NCBI GenBank assembly: GCA_005787575.1
Contig: SYAN01000063.1
Location: 1 to 55,053, forward strand
DNA length: 55,053 bases
DNA from: Actinomycetota bacterium
Lineage (GTDB): Bacteria > Actinomycetota > Actinomycetes > Nanopelagicales > Nanopelagicaceae
Reading direction: 5' to 3'
The translations under genes were made by a program, and so were the position numbers. Positions within the stretch are counted from its first letter, which is position 1. Each line of letters opens with the position of its first letter. Below the pieces are notes generated by a model. That model ran no database searches, was not told the origin of the DNA, and was given only the letters and a program-made list of their open reading frames with translations. Below are positions 35,098-47,373 of the stretch, one piece after another.

Positions 35098-35735
35098 TGC
35101 CATTCTCTGACTCTCACTTTGATGCCATGACGAAGATCATTGCGCGGTATCCACGATCGCGTTCTGCAATCATGCCATTACTTCATTATGTGCAGTCAAT
35201 TGATGGCTATGTTACGCAAGAGGGAATTGAGATTATCGCCCAGAAGTTGCAGCTTGAGACGGCTGAAGTCAACGCAGTGGCAACCTTCTACACTCAATAC
35301 AAGCGAAAGCCTGTTGGTCAATATCACGTTGGTGTCTGCACCAACACTCTCTGCGCCATCATGGGTGGCGATGCGATTTATCAATCACTCCTTGAGCACC
35401 TTGAGATAGAAAATGATGGCGTAACTGCAGATGGCAAAGTCTCGGTCGAACATATTGAATGTAATGCTGCATGTGATTATGCACCGGTTGTGATGGCGAA
35501 CTGGGAGTTCTACGACAACCAGACGCCAGAGAGTGCGAAAAATTTGGTCGATGCGATGCGACAAGGAAATCCCCCAGCACCGACTCGTGGGCCGAATCGA
35601 CTTGTGAGTTGGAAGGAAGCCTCAGCAGTTCTCGCTGGATTTAATGACGGTCTTGCCGGTGAAGGTGTCCAAGCAGGAGAGCCAACACTTCTTGGTTTGA
35701 AGATTGCACAAGGTAAAGCAGGGGAGAATCGATGA
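35097..35735 (+). CDS. nuoE: NADH-quinone oxidoreductase subunit E
   Basis: 24-kDa-type subunit holding 2Fe-2S cluster N1a. The 212-residue protein has a thioredoxin-like domain with the four ligands in GVCTNTLCAIMGG (C-x4-C) and IECNAACDYAPVV (C-x3-C). A C-terminal tail of about 50 residues extends beyond the E. coli protein, as in other actinobacteria. It overlaps nuoF by ATGA. Confidence 0.95.
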   Translation: MPFSDSHFDAMTKIIARYPRSRSAIMPLLHYVQSIDGYVTQEGIEIIAQKLQLETAEVNAVATFYTQYKRKPVGQYHVGVCTNTLCAIMGGDAIYQSLLEHLEIENDGVTADGKVSVEHIECNAACDYAPVVMANWEFYDNQTPESAKNLVDAMRQGNPPAPTRGPNRLVSWKEASAVLAGFNDGLAGEGVQAGEPTLLGLKIAQGKAGENR

Positions 35736-37036
35736 GCGCGTTGACGCCAGTCCTCTCTGCCTTCTGGGATCAGAAGGATTCATTCACCATTGCGGGTTAC
35801 AAGCGAAATGGTGGCTACAAAGCAGTGGAAGAGGCTCTTTCTATGGAGCCAGATGCCATCATTCAAATGGTCAAGGATTCAGGGCTTCGTGGCCGAGGCG
35901 GCGCAGGATTTCCGACTGGAATGAAGTGGGGATTCATCCCACAAGGAGATAACAAAGATCACTACTTAGTGGTTAATGCAGATGAATCAGAACCAGGAAC
36001 ATGCAAAGACACTCCCCTTCTCTTGGCCAATCCTCATGTCTTGATCGAAGGCGTGATCATCGCTTCTTACGCAATTCGCGCCAATCATGCTTTCATCTAC
36101 ATTCGTGGTGAGGTTACGCATGTGATTCGTCGCGTGCAACAAGCGATCGAAGATGCCTATAAAGATGGTCTACTAGGAAAGAACATTCGAGGTAAGGGTT
36201 TTGATCTCGAGTTAGTCCTTCACGTTGGCGCTGGTGCATATATCTGCGGTGAAGAAACTGCGCTCCTTGATTCCCTCGAGGGATTCCGTGGACAGCCACG
36301 CCTTCGCCCACCATTTCCTGCGATCGCAGGGCTTTATGCGCGTCCAACCGTGGTCAACAACGTCGAGTCAATCGCATCCGTTCCTTCAATCATTGAAAAA
36401 GGTGCAGAGTGGTTTGCATCGATGGGCACTGAGAAGTCGAAGGGCTACACCCTCTACTCGCTCTCCGGGCATGTGAAGAATCCAGGACAATTCGAAGCGC
36501 CGCTCGGTATCACTCTTCGTGAGTTGATTGAAATGGCGGGTGGAATAAGAGCCGGACATCGATTGAAGTTCTGGACTCCTGGTGGTTCATCTACACCGAT
36601 GTTCACCGATGCCCATCTTGATACTCCGTTGGATTATGAAGGTGTAGCAGCAGCCGGTTCGATGCTTGGCACCAAAGCACTTCAAATCTTTGATGAAACC
36701 ACCTGCGTCGTCCGCGCCGTACTCCGTTGGACCGAGTTTTATAAGCATGAATCATGCGGAAAATGCACGCCTTGTCGCGAAGGAACGTGGTGGTTGGTCC
36801 AGGCGCTAAAGAATCTTGAAAATGGTGAAGGTAAACCAGAGGATCTCGATAAGTTGCTTGACCTCTGCGACAACATCATGGGTCGTTCTTTCTGTGCCTT
36901 GGCTGATGGCGCAGCAAGCCCGATCATCTCCTCGCTCCAGTACTTCAGGGATGAATACCTAGAGCATCTACGGAATGGTGGTTGTCCATTCGATCCTGCA
37001 GCCTCGACGATATTTGAAGGCGTAGGTGTGCGATGA
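35732..37036 (+). CDS. nuoF: NADH-quinone oxidoreductase subunit F
   Basis: NADH-binding flavoprotein of complex I, with FMN and 4Fe-4S cluster N3. The 434-residue protein has the glycine-rich [33 protein letters not shown] (FMN site), and [15 protein letters not shown] with a late SFCALADG, which supply the four N3 cysteines. The 4-bp overlap with nuoG indicates coupling. Confidence 0.97.
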   Translation: MSALTPVLSAFWDQKDSFTIAGYKRNGGYKAVEEALSMEPDAIIQMVKDSGLRGRGGAGFPTGMKWGFIPQGDNKDHYLVVNADESEPGTCKDTPLLLANPHVLIEGVIIASYAIRANHAFIYIRGEVTHVIRRVQQAIEDAYKDGLLGKNIRGKGFDLELVLHVGAGAYICGEETALLDSLEGFRGQPRLRPPFPAIAGLYARPTVVNNVESIASVPSIIEKGAEWFASMGTEKSKGYTLYSLSGHVKNPGQFEAPLGITLRELIEMAGGIRAGHRLKFWTPGGSSTPMFTDAHLDTPLDYEGVAAAGSMLGTKALQIFDETTCVVRAVLRWTEFYKHESCGKCTPCREGTWWLVQALKNLENGEGKPEDLDKLLDLCDNIMGRSFCALADGAASPIISSLQYFRDEYLEHLRNGGCPFDPAASTIFEGVGVR

Positions 37037-39402
37037 GTATCCAAGAAGTTAATCGCACTGGAACGAGTGAGCTAGAACCAGCGGTCGAAATGGTGACGCT
37101 AACAATCGATGGTTTTGAAGTAACAGTCCCAAAGGGGACTCTTGTGATTCGTGCTGCGGAACGACTTGGAATCCAAATTCCTCGCTTCTGTGATCATCCA
37201 CTTCTCGATCCAGTCGGCGCATGCCGCCAATGCTTAGTTGAGATCGAAGTAAATGGTCGTAAGTTTCCAAAACCGCAAGCATCCTGCACCATCCCAGTAG
37301 AGCCAGGGATGGTGGTAAACACACAACTCACCTCGACTGTTGCTGACAAAGCACAACAAGGCGTGATGGAACTCTTGCTAATCAATCATCCGCTTGATTG
37401 TCCAGTCTGCGATAAAGGTGGCGAGTGCCCACTTCAGAATCAAGCGATGTCCAATGGTCGCGGTGAATCGCGATACGAAGGCAAGAAGCGCACCTTCGAG
37501 AAACCAATCAACATCTCAGCTCAAGTTCTCCTAGATCGAGAACGTTGCATTCTCTGTGCCCGTTGCACCAGATTCTCCGATCAGATTGCAGGCGATCCAT
37601 TCATCACACTCAATGAACGAGGCGCACTGCAACAGGTTGGTATCTACGAGAAAGAGCCATTTGAGTCCTATTTCTCCGGAAATACGGTGCAAATTTGTCC
37701 AGTCGGTGCGTTAACTGGAGCCTCTTATCGATTCCGCGCACGGCCATTTGATCTTGTCTCCACTCCATCGGCATGTGAGCACTGTGCATCAGGGTGCGAT
37801 ATGAGAAGTGATGTAAGGCGAGGCAAGACTCTTCGTCGCCTTGCTGGTGATGACCCGTCGGTCAATGAAGAGTGGAATTGCGATAAAGGACGGTGGGCAT
37901 TCAAGTACGCCCATCAAGATCGCATCACAGCACCGATGATTCGAGATGAAAGTGGCGAGCTTCGTGAAGCGTCGTGGCCCGAAGCGCTCGCCGTCGCAGC
38001 AGAGGGTTTAAGCGTCAATCGAAGCGCTGTTCTCACGGGTGGACGCGTCACCGTCGAGGATGCCTATGGTTATGCAAAGTTTGCCCGAATAGCCCTTCGA
38101 ACAAATAACATCGATTTCCGCGCCCGTTTCAATTCAGAAGAAGAACGAGAGTTCCTTGCAACTCTTGCGACAACAACTGTTAAGTACTCTGATATCGATC
38201 AGGCAGATCAGGTCGTGCTTCTTGCCTTCGAACCAGAGGAAGAATCACCGATTATCTTCCTTCGCATCTTGAAGCAGGTAAGAAAACGCTCCCTCAAAGT
38301 CGTCTCCGTTGCGCCATTCACCAGCAGAGGAAACTCCAAACTCGGTGCTGAAGTAATAAAAAATGTAGGTAACGAACCTTCGGAAATCGCTTCGCTTGCT
38401 CTCACTTCAAAGTCAGTGGTCTTGGTTGGAGAACGTCTCGCAGAGATCGCTGGTGCACTTTCATCCGCTAAGGCGCTCGTTGAGAAGACGGGTGCAAAGA
38501 TGGCCTGGATTCCACGCAGGGCTGGTGAGCGGGGTGCACTTGAAGCGGGCGCAATCGGAAATCTTCTCCCGGGTGCAAGACCAGTGAAGGATCCTGCTGC
38601 TCGGGTGGATCTACAGACGGCTTGGTCAGTCGAGTCGATCCCGAGTGAGCCCGGCCTTGGCACCGATCAGATTTTGGAAGCGCTGCATAAGGGCGATATC
38701 GAGGCGCTCTTGGTTGGCGGTGTCGATCCTTTCGATATCTCCCGAGATGCGATTGAGGGATTGAAGAAAGCTTTTGTCGTGAGCCTTGAGATAAGAAATA
38801 GCGCGATGACTGAGATTGCGGATGTGGTTCTTCCTGTTGCGGCTGTCGTTGAGAAGAGTGGGTCATTCACGGATTGGCAAGGATCCCGCCGTTCATTCGA
38901 CGCAGCAGTGAGTGATTCATTGCAACGTAGTGATCTTCGAGTTCTCTCAATGCTCGCAGAAGAGATGCAACGTCCGATTCATCTCCCGACAGTGGCTGCT
39001 GCTTCCAAAGAGATTGCCGCACTAGGCACATGGGATGGAAACCCTGCGACCTTTGCCCCAAGTGCTTCGATAGCTTCGAAAGTTCCAAGTGAGAATCAAG
39101 CGCTTCTCACCTCTTGGCGAAATCTTCTTGATGAAGGAACTCTTCAAAGCGGCGAACCAAATCTCGCTGCTACCGCGAAGAAAGCAGAGTGTGTGATCTC
39201 AGCGGATCGTGCCGAACGCCTGGGAGTCAAGGATGGGGACCTGATTCGAATTAGCAATGAGATTGGTTCGATGACCCTTCCGGCGCGAATCGGAGATATT
39301 GATTTTCGCGCGATTTGGATTCCTCGTAACTCCAAAGGTTCAAGGCCGTTGCTAGAACTCGGCACCTGCACTCATTCTCTTGTGACGGTGGTGAAAGCAT
39401 GA
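37033..39402 (+). CDS. nuoG: NADH-quinone oxidoreductase subunit G
   Basis: Largest peripheral subunit, 789 residues. N-terminal ferredoxin domain with the N1b 2Fe-2S ligands ([18 protein letters not shown] and a later SCTIPVEPG), His-Cys cluster N5 region [15 protein letters not shown], and a 4Fe-4S pair [10 protein letters not shown] / QICPVGAL. The C-x2-C-x3-C set in CEHCASGCD with a later Cys in EEWNCDKGR matches the off-path N7 cluster present in some bacteria. The remainder is a molybdopterin-oxidoreductase-like domain without evident cofactor role. Overlaps nuoH by ATGA. Confidence 0.96.
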   Translation: MSIQEVNRTGTSELEPAVEMVTLTIDGFEVTVPKGTLVIRAAERLGIQIPRFCDHPLLDPVGACRQCLVEIEVNGRKFPKPQASCTIPVEPGMVVNTQLTSTVADKAQQGVMELLLINHPLDCPVCDKGGECPLQNQAMSNGRGESRYEGKKRTFEKPINISAQVLLDRERCILCARCTRFSDQIAGDPFITLNERGALQQVGIYEKEPFESYFSGNTVQICPVGALTGASYRFRARPFDLVSTPSACEHCASGCDMRSDVRRGKTLRRLAGDDPSVNEEWNCDKGRWAFKYAHQDRITAPMIRDESGELREASWPEALAVAAEGLSVNRSAVLTGGRVTVEDAYGYAKFARIALRTNNIDFRARFNSEEEREFLATLATTTVKYSDIDQADQVVLLAFEPEEESPIIFLRILKQVRKRSLKVVSVAPFTSRGNSKLGAEVIKNVGNEPSEIASLALTSKSVVLVGERLAEIAGALSSAKALVEKTGAKMAWIPRRAGERGALEAGAIGNLLPGARPVKDPAARVDLQTAWSVESIPSEPGLGTDQILEALHKGDIEALLVGGVDPFDISRDAIEGLKKAFVVSLEIRNSAMTEIADVVLPVAAVVEKSGSFTDWQGSRRSFDAAVSDSLQRSDLRVLSMLAEEMQRPIHLPTVAAASKEIAALGTWDGNPATFAPSASIASKVPSENQALLTSWRNLLDEGTLQSGEPNLAATAKKAECVISADRAERLGVKDGDLIRISNEIGSMTLPARIGDIDFRAIWIPRNSKGSRPLLELGTCTHSLVTVVKA

Positions 39403-40679
39403 ACGAGTTTCCGATGACAACGACCGAACTGATTGGCACAGATCCAGGCTGGCTGATCGCGGTCAAGGCGCTCTTGGTCTTTGCAATCTGCGTACTCCTC
39501 ACGCTCTTTTCGATCTGGGCAGAACGTCGAGTAGTCGCGCGGATGCAGATGAGGCTTGGGCCAAATCGCGTAGGCAAATTCGGCCTGCTGCAAAGCCTTG
39601 CCGATGGCGTGAAATTGGCCTTCAAAGAGGATTTGATCCCGAAAGCCGCTGACAAAATCGTCTTCGTCATCGCGCCACTCATCAGCGTTTCCGTCTGTTT
39701 TCTCGCTTTCGCAGTCATCCCGATGTCAGGGCCTGTGACGATGTTCGGTCGCCAGACTGCAATGCAGTTGACTGATTTTCCAGTAGCAGTCCTTTACATA
39801 CTCGCTGCGACATCGATTGGTGTCTACGGAATAGTCCTTGCCGGATGGTCATCAGGTTCCACTTATCCCCTGCTCGGTGGGCTTCGATCCAGTGCACAAG
39901 TGATCTCTTATGAAGTCGCTATGGGACTTTCTCTTGTTGCGGTCTTCATTTATTCGGGGTCGATGTCGACCTCTGAAATCGTCGCATCACAAGATCGGTT
40001 CTGGTACGCGGTGGTTCTCTTTCCTTCATTCATCATCTATGTAATCTCGATGGTCGGTGAGACCAATCGCGCGCCATTTGATCTCGCTGAGGCAGAAGGT
40101 GAGTTAGTGGGTGGATTTCACACCGAGTACTCATCGCTTAAATTCGCACTCTTCTTCTTGGCTGAATATGTAAACATCCTTGCAGTCTCTGCACTCGCCA
40201 CAACTCTCTTCCTTGGTGGATATCGTGCGCTTCCAGGACTCGGCTTTACGGAGAGTTGGCTCGGTGGTTGGTTCACGATGGTCTGGTTCTTCGCGAAAGT
40301 TCTTCTCTTCTTCTTCCTCTTCATCTGGCTACGAGGAACGCTTCCAAGGCTTCGATACGACCAGTTCATGAAGTTCGGCTGGAAGGTACTGATCCCAGCT
40401 TCAATCGCATGGATCATGATCGTTGCAACGCTTCGAGTCCTCTCAGCAGAAGGAGCGCCACAGATTGTTATCGGTGGCTTTACCGCCTCGATGGTTCTTC
40501 TAGTTCTTGCTGGTACCTCCATATACGAGCGTTCAAAGGTGCGCGCTGAAGCGAGGGCTCACGAAGTACCCGAAATGCCAGAGCCAACTTTTCCGCTTCC
40601 GGTGATGCCATCTGGGCGAACCAGCGCCGCTGGAATCTTGCCCACAAGAAGTATTGAAGGGGGCGACGGCGATGAGTAA
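39399..40679 (+). CDS. nuoH: NADH-quinone oxidoreductase subunit H
   Basis: Membrane subunit that forms the quinone access channel. The 426-residue protein has eight or so helices, [30 protein letters not shown] (quinone-site loop) and [29 protein letters not shown] (the conserved acidic E-channel loop). It is about 100 residues longer than the E. coli subunit, because of a Pro-rich cytoplasmic C-terminal tail ([18 protein letters not shown]) of the type seen in actinobacteria. ATG 39399 overlaps the nuoG stop; ATG 39414 is a possible alternative. Confidence 0.96.
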   Translation: MNEFPMTTTELIGTDPGWLIAVKALLVFAICVLLTLFSIWAERRVVARMQMRLGPNRVGKFGLLQSLADGVKLAFKEDLIPKAADKIVFVIAPLISVSVCFLAFAVIPMSGPVTMFGRQTAMQLTDFPVAVLYILAATSIGVYGIVLAGWSSGSTYPLLGGLRSSAQVISYEVAMGLSLVAVFIYSGSMSTSEIVASQDRFWYAVVLFPSFIIYVISMVGETNRAPFDLAEAEGELVGGFHTEYSSLKFALFFLAEYVNILAVSALATTLFLGGYRALPGLGFTESWLGGWFTMVWFFAKVLLFFFLFIWLRGTLPRLRYDQFMKFGWKVLIPASIAWIMIVATLRVLSAEGAPQIVIGGFTASMVLLVLAGTSIYERSKVRAEARAHEVPEMPEPTFPLPVMPSGRTSAAGILPTRSIEGGDGDE

Positions 40680-41331
40680 TGAGCTAGTTCCACATCAATC
40701 TGATGAGGTGGCGCCACTTCGAAAAGCAGAGAGTGAGGTAGCGCCAGTTACCGATAAGGGCGCTGCAAGCCTCTTCAATCAACTCAAAGGTTTCTGGGTC
40801 ACTTTCCGCACCATGTTCAAGAAGGTGAACACAGTCGAATACCCTGAAGTTAAGGAAGCAACTGCGCCACGTTTTCACGGCAGACATCAACTCAATCGCC
40901 ATCCTGACGGTCTCGAGAAGTGCATTGGCTGTGAGCTCTGTGCCTGGGCGTGCCCTGCTGATGCAATCTATGTCGAAGGTGAGAGCAATACCGAAGCGGC
41001 TCGTTATTCACCAGGAGAGCGATACGGCAAGGTCTATCAAATCAATTACCTTCGCTGCATCTTCTGTGGTCTTTGCATAGAAGCATGTCCGACTAGGGCA
41101 CTTACGATGACTAATGAGTATGAACTTGCAGATAACGATCGCGGGAAATTGATCTTTGAGAAAGATGATCTATTGGCGCCACTTCGTGCCGGAATGTTGC
41201 CTCCGCCTCACCCAATGTATCCCGATGCAGATCACCATACTTACTATCGAGGTGAGGTTCCTGGTGCGAGCCCACTCCAAGAAAATGTCGCAAAAAATGT
41301 CTCACGTAATATTTCGGAGAGTAATCAATGA
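40672..41331 (+). CDS. nuoI: NADH-quinone oxidoreductase subunit I
   Basis: TYKY-type ferredoxin subunit with two 4Fe-4S clusters (N6a, N6b). The track start (40654) includes six extra residues; ATG 40672 (MSNELVPHQ) follows GAAGGGGGCGA and overlaps the end of nuoH by 8 bp. The 219-residue protein has [16 protein letters not shown] and [16 protein letters not shown], each with a complete C-x2-C-x2-C-x3-C set, and N- and C-terminal extensions relative to E. coli. Confidence 0.95.
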   Translation: MSNELVPHQSDEVAPLRKAESEVAPVTDKGAASLFNQLKGFWVTFRTMFKKVNTVEYPEVKEATAPRFHGRHQLNRHPDGLEKCIGCELCAWACPADAIYVEGESNTEAARYSPGERYGKVYQINYLRCIFCGLCIEACPTRALTMTNEYELADNDRGKLIFEKDDLLAPLRAGMLPPPHPMYPDADHHTYYRGEVPGASPLQENVAKNVSRNISESNQ

Positions 41332-42137
41332 ATCAACTGGCCTTTGAGGTAGGACAGACTGCGACTCCGGAAGCAGTTCAGTTCTACATACTGGCTCCGA
41401 TTGCTGTTCTCGCAGCACTCGGCATTTTGGTGGTAAAGAAGGCCGTCCATGCTGCGCTTTTGATGGCGTGGATCATGATCACACTCGCGATCTTCTACAT
41501 CGCAAATGGCGCGGCATTCCTTGGCGTGGTTCAGGTAGTGGTCTACACCGGCGCGGTGATGATGCTCTTCCTCTTCATTCTGATGCTGGTAGGCGTTGAT
41601 TCCTCGGACTCCCTGAAAGAAAATCTCAAAGGAGTAAGGCCGATTGCAATCACCGCATCGGTCGGTATTGCGCTACTTCTAGTCTCCCTAATCTCTCGGG
41701 CATCACTCGGCCGTGAGGCTGTTGGTATCGAAGTGATGAATAGCTTCGGAAATGTCGAAGGAATAGCAAGCCTGCTCTTCACCAAATATGTCTGGGCCTT
41801 TGAGTTCATCTCTGCGCTCTTGATCACTGCGGCAGTTGGGGCGATGGTTCTTGCCCATTCGCAAAAGAGCGCTGATGCGCAGAAGTCCCAGCGAGTGAAA
41901 TCTGTTGCGCGATTCCGCGGTGAATCACTCGGCACTGCTGCCGGTCTACCTGGATCTGGAGTATTCGCAAGACATAACGCCGTCGACGTCCCAGCACTCT
42001 TGCCAGATGGAACACCTTCTGAGCTCTCAGTTTCAAAGACCTTGAAAGCTCGCGGAGATGTGATTGATGGCGGTAAGTACGCACTTGATCAACTCCCCAA
42101 GGCCAATGAGGCCGATAAGGATTTCGAGGGCCGGTAA
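41328..42137 (+). CDS. nuoJ: NADH-quinone oxidoreductase subunit J
   Basis: Membrane subunit J of complex I. The 269-residue protein has five membrane helices in its first 180 residues, including [24 protein letters not shown], whose pi-bulge helix region is conserved. The last 80 residues form a soluble tail ([16 protein letters not shown]... to DEADKDFEG-like acidic end), longer than in E. coli but usual for actinobacteria. Overlaps nuoI by 4 bp and abuts nuoK. Confidence 0.94.
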   Translation: MNQLAFEVGQTATPEAVQFYILAPIAVLAALGILVVKKAVHAALLMAWIMITLAIFYIANGAAFLGVVQVVVYTGAVMMLFLFILMLVGVDSSDSLKENLKGVRPIAITASVGIALLLVSLISRASLGREAVGIEVMNSFGNVEGIASLLFTKYVWAFEFISALLITAAVGAMVLAHSQKSADAQKSQRVKSVARFRGESLGTAAGLPGSGVFARHNAVDVPALLPDGTPSELSVSKTLKARGDVIDGGKYALDQLPKANEADKDFEGR

Positions 42138-42437
42138 ATGGATATCTCCTACTACCTCTACCTCTCGGCGATTCTCTTCACGATTGGTGCTGTCGGCGTC
42201 GTAATCCGACGCAACGCAATTGTCATGTTCATGTGTATTGAGTTGATGCTCAATGCAGCAAACCTTGCCTTCGTTACCTTTGCTCGAATAAATGGCAATC
42301 TTGAAGGCCAGATGGTTGCCTTCTTTACGATGGTGGTGGCTGCCTGTGAAGTTGTGGTTGGTCTTGCGATCATCGTGATGATCTATCGGTCCCGTCGCTC
42401 TGCATCTGTCGATGATGCAAGTTTGTTGAGGCGATAG
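42138..42437 (+). CDS. nuoK: NADH-quinone oxidoreductase subunit K
   Basis: MrpC-like membrane subunit of complex I, 99 residues with three helices. [19 protein letters not shown] holds the conserved membrane-buried Glu of helix 2, and [18 protein letters not shown] holds the second Glu in helix 3; both belong to the proton path. It starts directly after nuoJ; nuoL begins 3 bp after its stop. Confidence 0.96.
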   Translation: MDISYYLYLSAILFTIGAVGVVIRRNAIVMFMCIELMLNAANLAFVTFARINGNLEGQMVAFFTMVVAACEVVVGLAIIVMIYRSRRSASVDDASLLRR

Positions 42438-42440
42438 GCG

Positions 42441-44345
42441 ATGGAGTCCACGATGACTTTGACGAGTAACACCCTGGTCTATTTTGTTGCGCTACCTCTT
42501 CTTAGTGCAGCGCTCCTTCTCCTTCTCGGAAGGAAGGCGGATCGTTGGGGCCACGTGCTTGCGACGACAGTTGCTGGGGCGACCTTCGTCTTTGGTCTCA
42601 TCGAGCTCGTTGCGATGATGGGAAGAGATGAGTATTCGAGGGCAATCCATCAGAAAGTCTTCACTTGGATCTCGGTAGGTTCCTTCCAAGTCGATGCAGC
42701 GCTTCTCTTGGACCAACTCTCTATCTGCTTTGTCCTGCTCATCACCGGTGTCGGAACCCTGATACATATCTATTCGATTGCCTATATGGCAGAAGATCCC
42801 GATCGCCGTCGCTTCTTTGCCTACCTCAATCTTTTCATTGCGGCGATGCTCCTTTTAGTTCTCGGGGATTCCTTCCTCAATCTCTATGTTGGATGGGAGG
42901 GTGTTGGACTCGCGTCTTACCTGCTGATTGGATTCTGGAATAAGAAGGCTGAGTATGCGACTGCGGCTAAGAAGGCTTTTGTAGCTAACCGCGTTGGTGA
43001 CCTCGGATTGTCGATTGCCATCATGATCGCTTTTGCTGTCTTTGGCACCGTCACCTTCAAAGGAATAGAAGCGCAGGCCGAGTCAGCCTCCCAGGCTGCG
43101 ATGGTCGCGATTGGATTGATGCTTTTGCTTGCAGCGGCAGGTAAATCTGCGCAATTTCCATTGCAGTCTTGGCTTGGTGATGCAATGGCAGGCCCGACCC
43201 CGGTGTCGGCGCTAATCCATGCTGCGACGATGGTGACCGCAGGTGTCTACCTCATAGTCCGCTCGAACTTCATCTTTGATAATGCTCCGACAGCGCAGTT
43301 TGTCGTTGTACTGGTTGGCGCTATCACTCTGCTCTTTGGTGCCATCATCGGTATGGCGAAAGATGACATCAAGAAAGCGCTTGCTGCATCGACGATGTCA
43401 CAGATCGGCTACATGGTCCTTGCTGCTGGCCTTGGACCTATTGGCTATGCATTTGCGATCATGCATCTTCTCACTCACGGATTCTTCAAAGCAGGAATGT
43501 TCCTCGGTGCAGGTTCTGTCATGCATGGCATGAATGACGAAGTGAATATGCGTCGGTATGGCGGGCTCGCACGTTACATGCCAATCACAACAGTGACATT
43601 TGGCCTTGGCTACCTTGCGATAATCGGAGTACCACCGTTTGCTGGCTTCTACTCGAAAGACAAGATCATCGAAGCAGCCTTCAATCTTGGTGGGAGCAAA
43701 GGAATCATCTTCGGTTCGATCACACTCCTTGGTGCAGTAATCACTGCCTTCTATATGACTCGAGTCTTCATGATGACATTCCTCGGCAAGAAGCGGTGGA
43801 GTGAAGGCGTGCATCCTCATGAATCGCCATTTCTGATGTGGGCCCCGATGGTCCTTCTCGCAGTCGGTTCGGTTGCGTCAGGATTCCTGCTCTATAGCGG
43901 AAAACGGCTTGAATATTGGCTAAAACCGGTTGTAGATAAGCATGGACATAGCCACGAGGAATTCCTCTCGCACAGCACGGTCACAACCCTTGCTCTATCA
44001 GCAGTCGCTATTGGCGTGGCGATTGCGATTGTGAAGTATCGGGGTGAGGTACCAAGTTCTGCACCAGAGAAAGTTTCGTTCTTGACCAAGGCGGCGCGAC
44101 GAGATCTTTTGCAGGATGATTTCAACGAAGCAGTATTGATGCGTCCAGGTCAGGGACTGACCAAGGCACTGGTCGCCACCGATGAGAAGGTCATTGATGG
44201 TGCGGTTCGAGTTGTTGCTGGAGCTGCTCTCGGTAGTGCGCGTGGACTTCGGTCGATCCAGAGTGGGTACGTTAGAAATTATGCGCTCTTGATTCTTGTA
44301 GGTGTGGCGGTACTGATTGCGGCGATCTGGGTGATCACAGCATGA
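42441..44345 (+). CDS. nuoL: NADH-quinone oxidoreductase subunit L
   Basis: Distal antiporter-like proton-pumping subunit, 634 residues. Contains [19 protein letters not shown] with the key helix-5 Glu, the helix-7/8 lysine region [38 protein letters not shown], and a long lateral helix towards the C terminus (about residues 530-600) before the last membrane helix. Start ATG 42441 or 42453 (MTLTSNTL). Overlaps nuoM by ATGA. Confidence 0.96.
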   Translation: MESTMTLTSNTLVYFVALPLLSAALLLLLGRKADRWGHVLATTVAGATFVFGLIELVAMMGRDEYSRAIHQKVFTWISVGSFQVDAALLLDQLSICFVLLITGVGTLIHIYSIAYMAEDPDRRRFFAYLNLFIAAMLLLVLGDSFLNLYVGWEGVGLASYLLIGFWNKKAEYATAAKKAFVANRVGDLGLSIAIMIAFAVFGTVTFKGIEAQAESASQAAMVAIGLMLLLAAAGKSAQFPLQSWLGDAMAGPTPVSALIHAATMVTAGVYLIVRSNFIFDNAPTAQFVVVLVGAITLLFGAIIGMAKDDIKKALAASTMSQIGYMVLAAGLGPIGYAFAIMHLLTHGFFKAGMFLGAGSVMHGMNDEVNMRRYGGLARYMPITTVTFGLGYLAIIGVPPFAGFYSKDKIIEAAFNLGGSKGIIFGSITLLGAVITAFYMTRVFMMTFLGKKRWSEGVHPHESPFLMWAPMVLLAVGSVASGFLLYSGKRLEYWLKPVVDKHGHSHEEFLSHSTVTTLALSAVAIGVAIAIVKYRGEVPSSAPEKVSFLTKAARRDLLQDDFNEAVLMRPGQGLTKALVATDEKVIDGAVRVVAGAALGSARGLRSIQSGYVRNYALLILVGVAVLIAAIWVITA

Positions 44346-45856
44346 GTGCGCTAACCGTCCTCGGGATTCTTCCGCTTCTCGGCGCTCTAGTTGTTGCAAC
44401 TCTTGGAAAGAGTGATGCTAAGAGAGCAAAGTTAGTAGCGCTCCTTGCTTCAACTATCACTGCCCTCTACGCGATCTTTGTAGCAGTTGGTTTTGAGGTT
44501 GATCGGCCCGGCTTCCAATTCGTGGAGAGCCGAGACTGGATCCCAGCTTTCGGCATTACCTACGGAGTTGGTGTCGATGGGCTTTCACTTGTGCTGATTC
44601 TTCTCGCCGTCATCTTGGTTCCTATTGTTATCTTGGCAGGTTGGGATGAGGCAGAGAGTGGAAGATGGAGCGCAAAGACCTTTTACATTCTCATTCTCAT
44701 ACTCGAGACGATGATGATCGGAGTCTTTGCAGCGACCGATCTCTTCCTCTTCTATGTCTTCTTCGAAGCGATGCTAGTCCCGGTCTACTTCCTCATCGGT
44801 GGTTATGGCTCAGGTGAGCGAATCCAGGCGGCGGTCAAGTTCTTGCTCTATAGCCTCTTTGGCGGACTTCTCATGCTCGCATCTCTGATCGGCCTCTATG
44901 TGATGGCCAATGATCAGATAGGAAAGACCTTCGATATAACAGCGCTCTCACGGCTTGAGATGAGTTCAACGACTGAACATCTTCTCTTCCTTGGCTTCTT
45001 CATCGCATTTGCTATCAAGGCTCCGCTCTGGCCAGTTCACACCTGGTTGCCCGATGCCGCGAAGTCAGCGACTCCTGGGACCTCAGTCCTTCTTCTAGGT
45101 GTCCTGGACAAGGTAGGCACTTTCGGAATGATTCGTTACTGCATCGAACTCTTTCCAAATGCCTCTAAGACTTTCACGCCTCTGATTGTCACACTTGCTG
45201 TCATCTCGATTATCTACGGCGCATTCCTTGCCATCGGTCAGAAGGAAATCAAGCGACTGATTGCATTCACTTCCATCTCTCACTTTGGATTTATCGTGAT
45301 GGGAATCTTTGCTATGACCACGCAAGGTCATTCAGGATCGGCCCTGTACATGGTCAATCACGGTTTCTCGACTGCGGCCTTGTTCCTTGTAGCAGGATGG
45401 ATGATCAAGCGCCGAGGATCTTCACTCATTGCAGATTTTGGCGGATTACAACGTGTTACCCCAGTTCTGGCTTGGAGCTTCTTCATCGCAGGGCTTTCTG
45501 GGCTTGCGCTACCTGGTCTCTCTAGTTTTGTCAGTGAGATTCTGGTCTTGGTGGGTACTTACACCCGTTATCCAGTAGCCGCGGTGATTGGTGGATTCGG
45601 AATCATCCTTGCTGCGCTTTATATTCTGATTCCAGTACAGCGAACCCTTCATGGTCCGACGACTCCAGGCAATGAGAACCTCAGTGATCTCAATCTTCGA
45701 GAGAAAATTGCAATCGCTCCGGTTATCGCGCTGATCGTCCTTCTCGGCTTCTACCCGAAGCCGGCACTTGATCTCATTAATCCTGTCGCAGAGACCACCA
45801 TCGCCAAAGCTGGATTCACAGATCCAGCGCCAACTGTTGGGAGTGAGCGCCGATGA
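44342..45856 (+). CDS. nuoM: NADH-quinone oxidoreductase subunit M
   Basis: Second antiporter-like proton-pumping subunit, 504 residues with about 14 helices. Contains [20 protein letters not shown] (helix-5 Glu), [20 protein letters not shown] (conserved Lys/His) and [21 protein letters not shown]. Length is normal. It overlaps nuoL and nuoN by 4 bp each. Confidence 0.96.
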   Translation: MSALTVLGILPLLGALVVATLGKSDAKRAKLVALLASTITALYAIFVAVGFEVDRPGFQFVESRDWIPAFGITYGVGVDGLSLVLILLAVILVPIVILAGWDEAESGRWSAKTFYILILILETMMIGVFAATDLFLFYVFFEAMLVPVYFLIGGYGSGERIQAAVKFLLYSLFGGLLMLASLIGLYVMANDQIGKTFDITALSRLEMSSTTEHLLFLGFFIAFAIKAPLWPVHTWLPDAAKSATPGTSVLLLGVLDKVGTFGMIRYCIELFPNASKTFTPLIVTLAVISIIYGAFLAIGQKEIKRLIAFTSISHFGFIVMGIFAMTTQGHSGSALYMVNHGFSTAALFLVAGWMIKRRGSSLIADFGGLQRVTPVLAWSFFIAGLSGLALPGLSSFVSEILVLVGTYTRYPVAAVIGGFGIILAALYILIPVQRTLHGPTTPGNENLSDLNLREKIAIAPVIALIVLLGFYPKPALDLINPVAETTIAKAGFTDPAPTVGSERR

Positions 45857-47373
45857 CCGTCTTCAACACTCCATCTCTTCAATACGGCGCACTCTTGCCG
45901 ATCCTTACCGTCTTTATCGGAGCGGTGATCGGAGTGCTAGTTGAGACATTTGTGAAGCCTACGATGCGTCGATTTGTTCACTCACTCCTCACTCCTGCGG
46001 TCTTGCTCGTTGCACTCTTCCAGGTGATTGCCAATCGAGAGACTGTCACTACGACGGCCGCTATTGGCTCTGTCGTCATTGATGGTCCCGTCATCATCGC
46101 TCAAGGAATCCTTCTACTCCTCTCACTCCTTGCACTTCTTTTTGTCTTGGATGTCGACTCCTTTGCCCCAGAGGCTTCAGCCTTGCCAGGATCAGAGGAA
46201 GAGAAGCGAGCCATTGCCTCCGGTAAGCAGCAAACTGAGATCTTCCCGCTCATGCTCTTCTCGATTTCAGGGATGATGCTCTTTCCGGCAGCGAGTGATC
46301 TGATCACGCTCTTTGTCGCTCTCGAGGTTCTCTCGCTTCCGCTCTATCTCATGGCGGGCCTCTCTCGTCGGAGAAGACTCTTCTCACAAGAGTCCGCCCT
46401 CAAGTACTTCCTACTAGGCGCATACTCCTCTGCCTTCTTTATCTTCGGCGCAGCATTCCTCTATGGATATGCCGGAGCAATCACTTTTCCCGAAATACGA
46501 AATGCTGTAATCGAATCTGCCGGCAACGATGTGATTCTCTTGATTGGAATCGTTTTCGTCTCAGTAGGCTTGCTCTTCAAAGTTGGCGCAGTCCCATTCC
46601 ATGCATGGACACCTGACGTCTATCAAGGCGCCCCAACTCCAATTACGGGATTCATGGCTGCAGCAACGAAGGTGGCAGCATTCCTAGCAACCCTTCGAAT
46701 CTTCTATACCGTCGTCGACGGTGCGCTCTGGCAATGGCAACCAATGTTGAGCGCAGTCGCGATCATCACCATGGCTTTCGGATCGATTGTTGCGATTGCT
46801 CAGCGAGATGTGAAGCGGATGCTTGCCTATTCTTCAATTGCTCACGCCGGCTTTCTCTTGGCCGGAGTCGTTGCATTCAACAAAGAGGGCCTTGAGAGCT
46901 CGCTCTTTTATCTTTTTGCTTATGGCGTCGCGACGCTTGGTGCATTCGGGATAGTCACGTTGATTCGTGATGGACAGGGTGAAGTGACCGACTTGAATCG
47001 TTGGGCAGGACTTGGCAAGAAGTCCCCCGCCATGGCATCGCTTTTTGCCTTGTTTTTGCTGGCTTTTGCAGGTATTCCGCTTACCTCGGGCTTCATCGGA
47101 AAGTTCTCTATCTTTAGCGCTGCCTATCAAGGCGGGCTGCAATCTCTGGTAATCGTTGGTGTGCTTTCGAGTGCAGTCGCTGCCTTCTTCTATATTCGAG
47201 TGATTGTCTTGATGTTCTTTACCGATGCCAGTGACCCCAGTGTGAGTGTGACCTTGCCTACACGAAGGTCACTAATTGGCGTCTGGAGCGCTGCGATTGT
47301 GACTGTTGCGTTAGGAGTACTCCCAACTTCAACTCTTCGTTTCATCACTGACCTCGCTATCTTTGCCCGGTGA
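45853..47373 (+). CDS. nuoN: NADH-quinone oxidoreductase subunit N
   Basis: Third antiporter-like proton-pumping subunit, 506 residues. Contains FVALEVLSLPLYLMAGLSRR (helix-5 Glu), FKVGAVPFHAWTPDVYQGAPTPITGFMAAATK and RDVKRMLAYSSIAHAGFLLAG, all NuoN signatures. It closes a complete nuoA-N set in canonical order. Its stop overlaps the GTG start of the polyprenyl synthase gene (GTGA), so the operon continues. Confidence 0.96.
   Translation: MTVFNTPSLQYGALLPILTVFIGAVIGVLVETFVKPTMRRFVHSLLTPAVLLVALFQVIANRETVTTTAAIGSVVIDGPVIIAQGILLLLSLLALLFVLDVDSFAPEASALPGSEEEKRAIASGKQQTEIFPLMLFSISGMMLFPAASDLITLFVALEVLSLPLYLMAGLSRRRRLFSQESALKYFLLGAYSSAFFIFGAAFLYGYAGAITFPEIRNAVIESAGNDVILLIGIVFVSVGLLFKVGAVPFHAWTPDVYQGAPTPITGFMAAATKVAAFLATLRIFYTVVDGALWQWQPMLSAVAIITMAFGSIVAIAQRDVKRMLAYSSIAHAGFLLAGVVAFNKEGLESSLFYLFAYGVATLGAFGIVTLIRDGQGEVTDLNRWAGLGKKSPAMASLFALFLLAFAGIPLTSGFIGKFSIFSAAYQGGLQSLVIVGVLSSAVAAFFYIRVIVLMFFTDASDPSVSVTLPTRRSLIGVWSAAIVTVALGVLPTSTLRFITDLAIFAR

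Noticed and set aside
38208-38866. Minus-strand ORFs of 151 and 132 residues inside nuoG
   Set aside because: Ser/Arg/Pro-rich composition typical of antisense frames of GC-balanced coding DNA; nuoG is intact on the other strand.
41543-41935. 130-residue minus-strand ORF inside nuoJ
   Set aside because: Antisense to nuoJ membrane helices, no homology recognised, no ribosome site.
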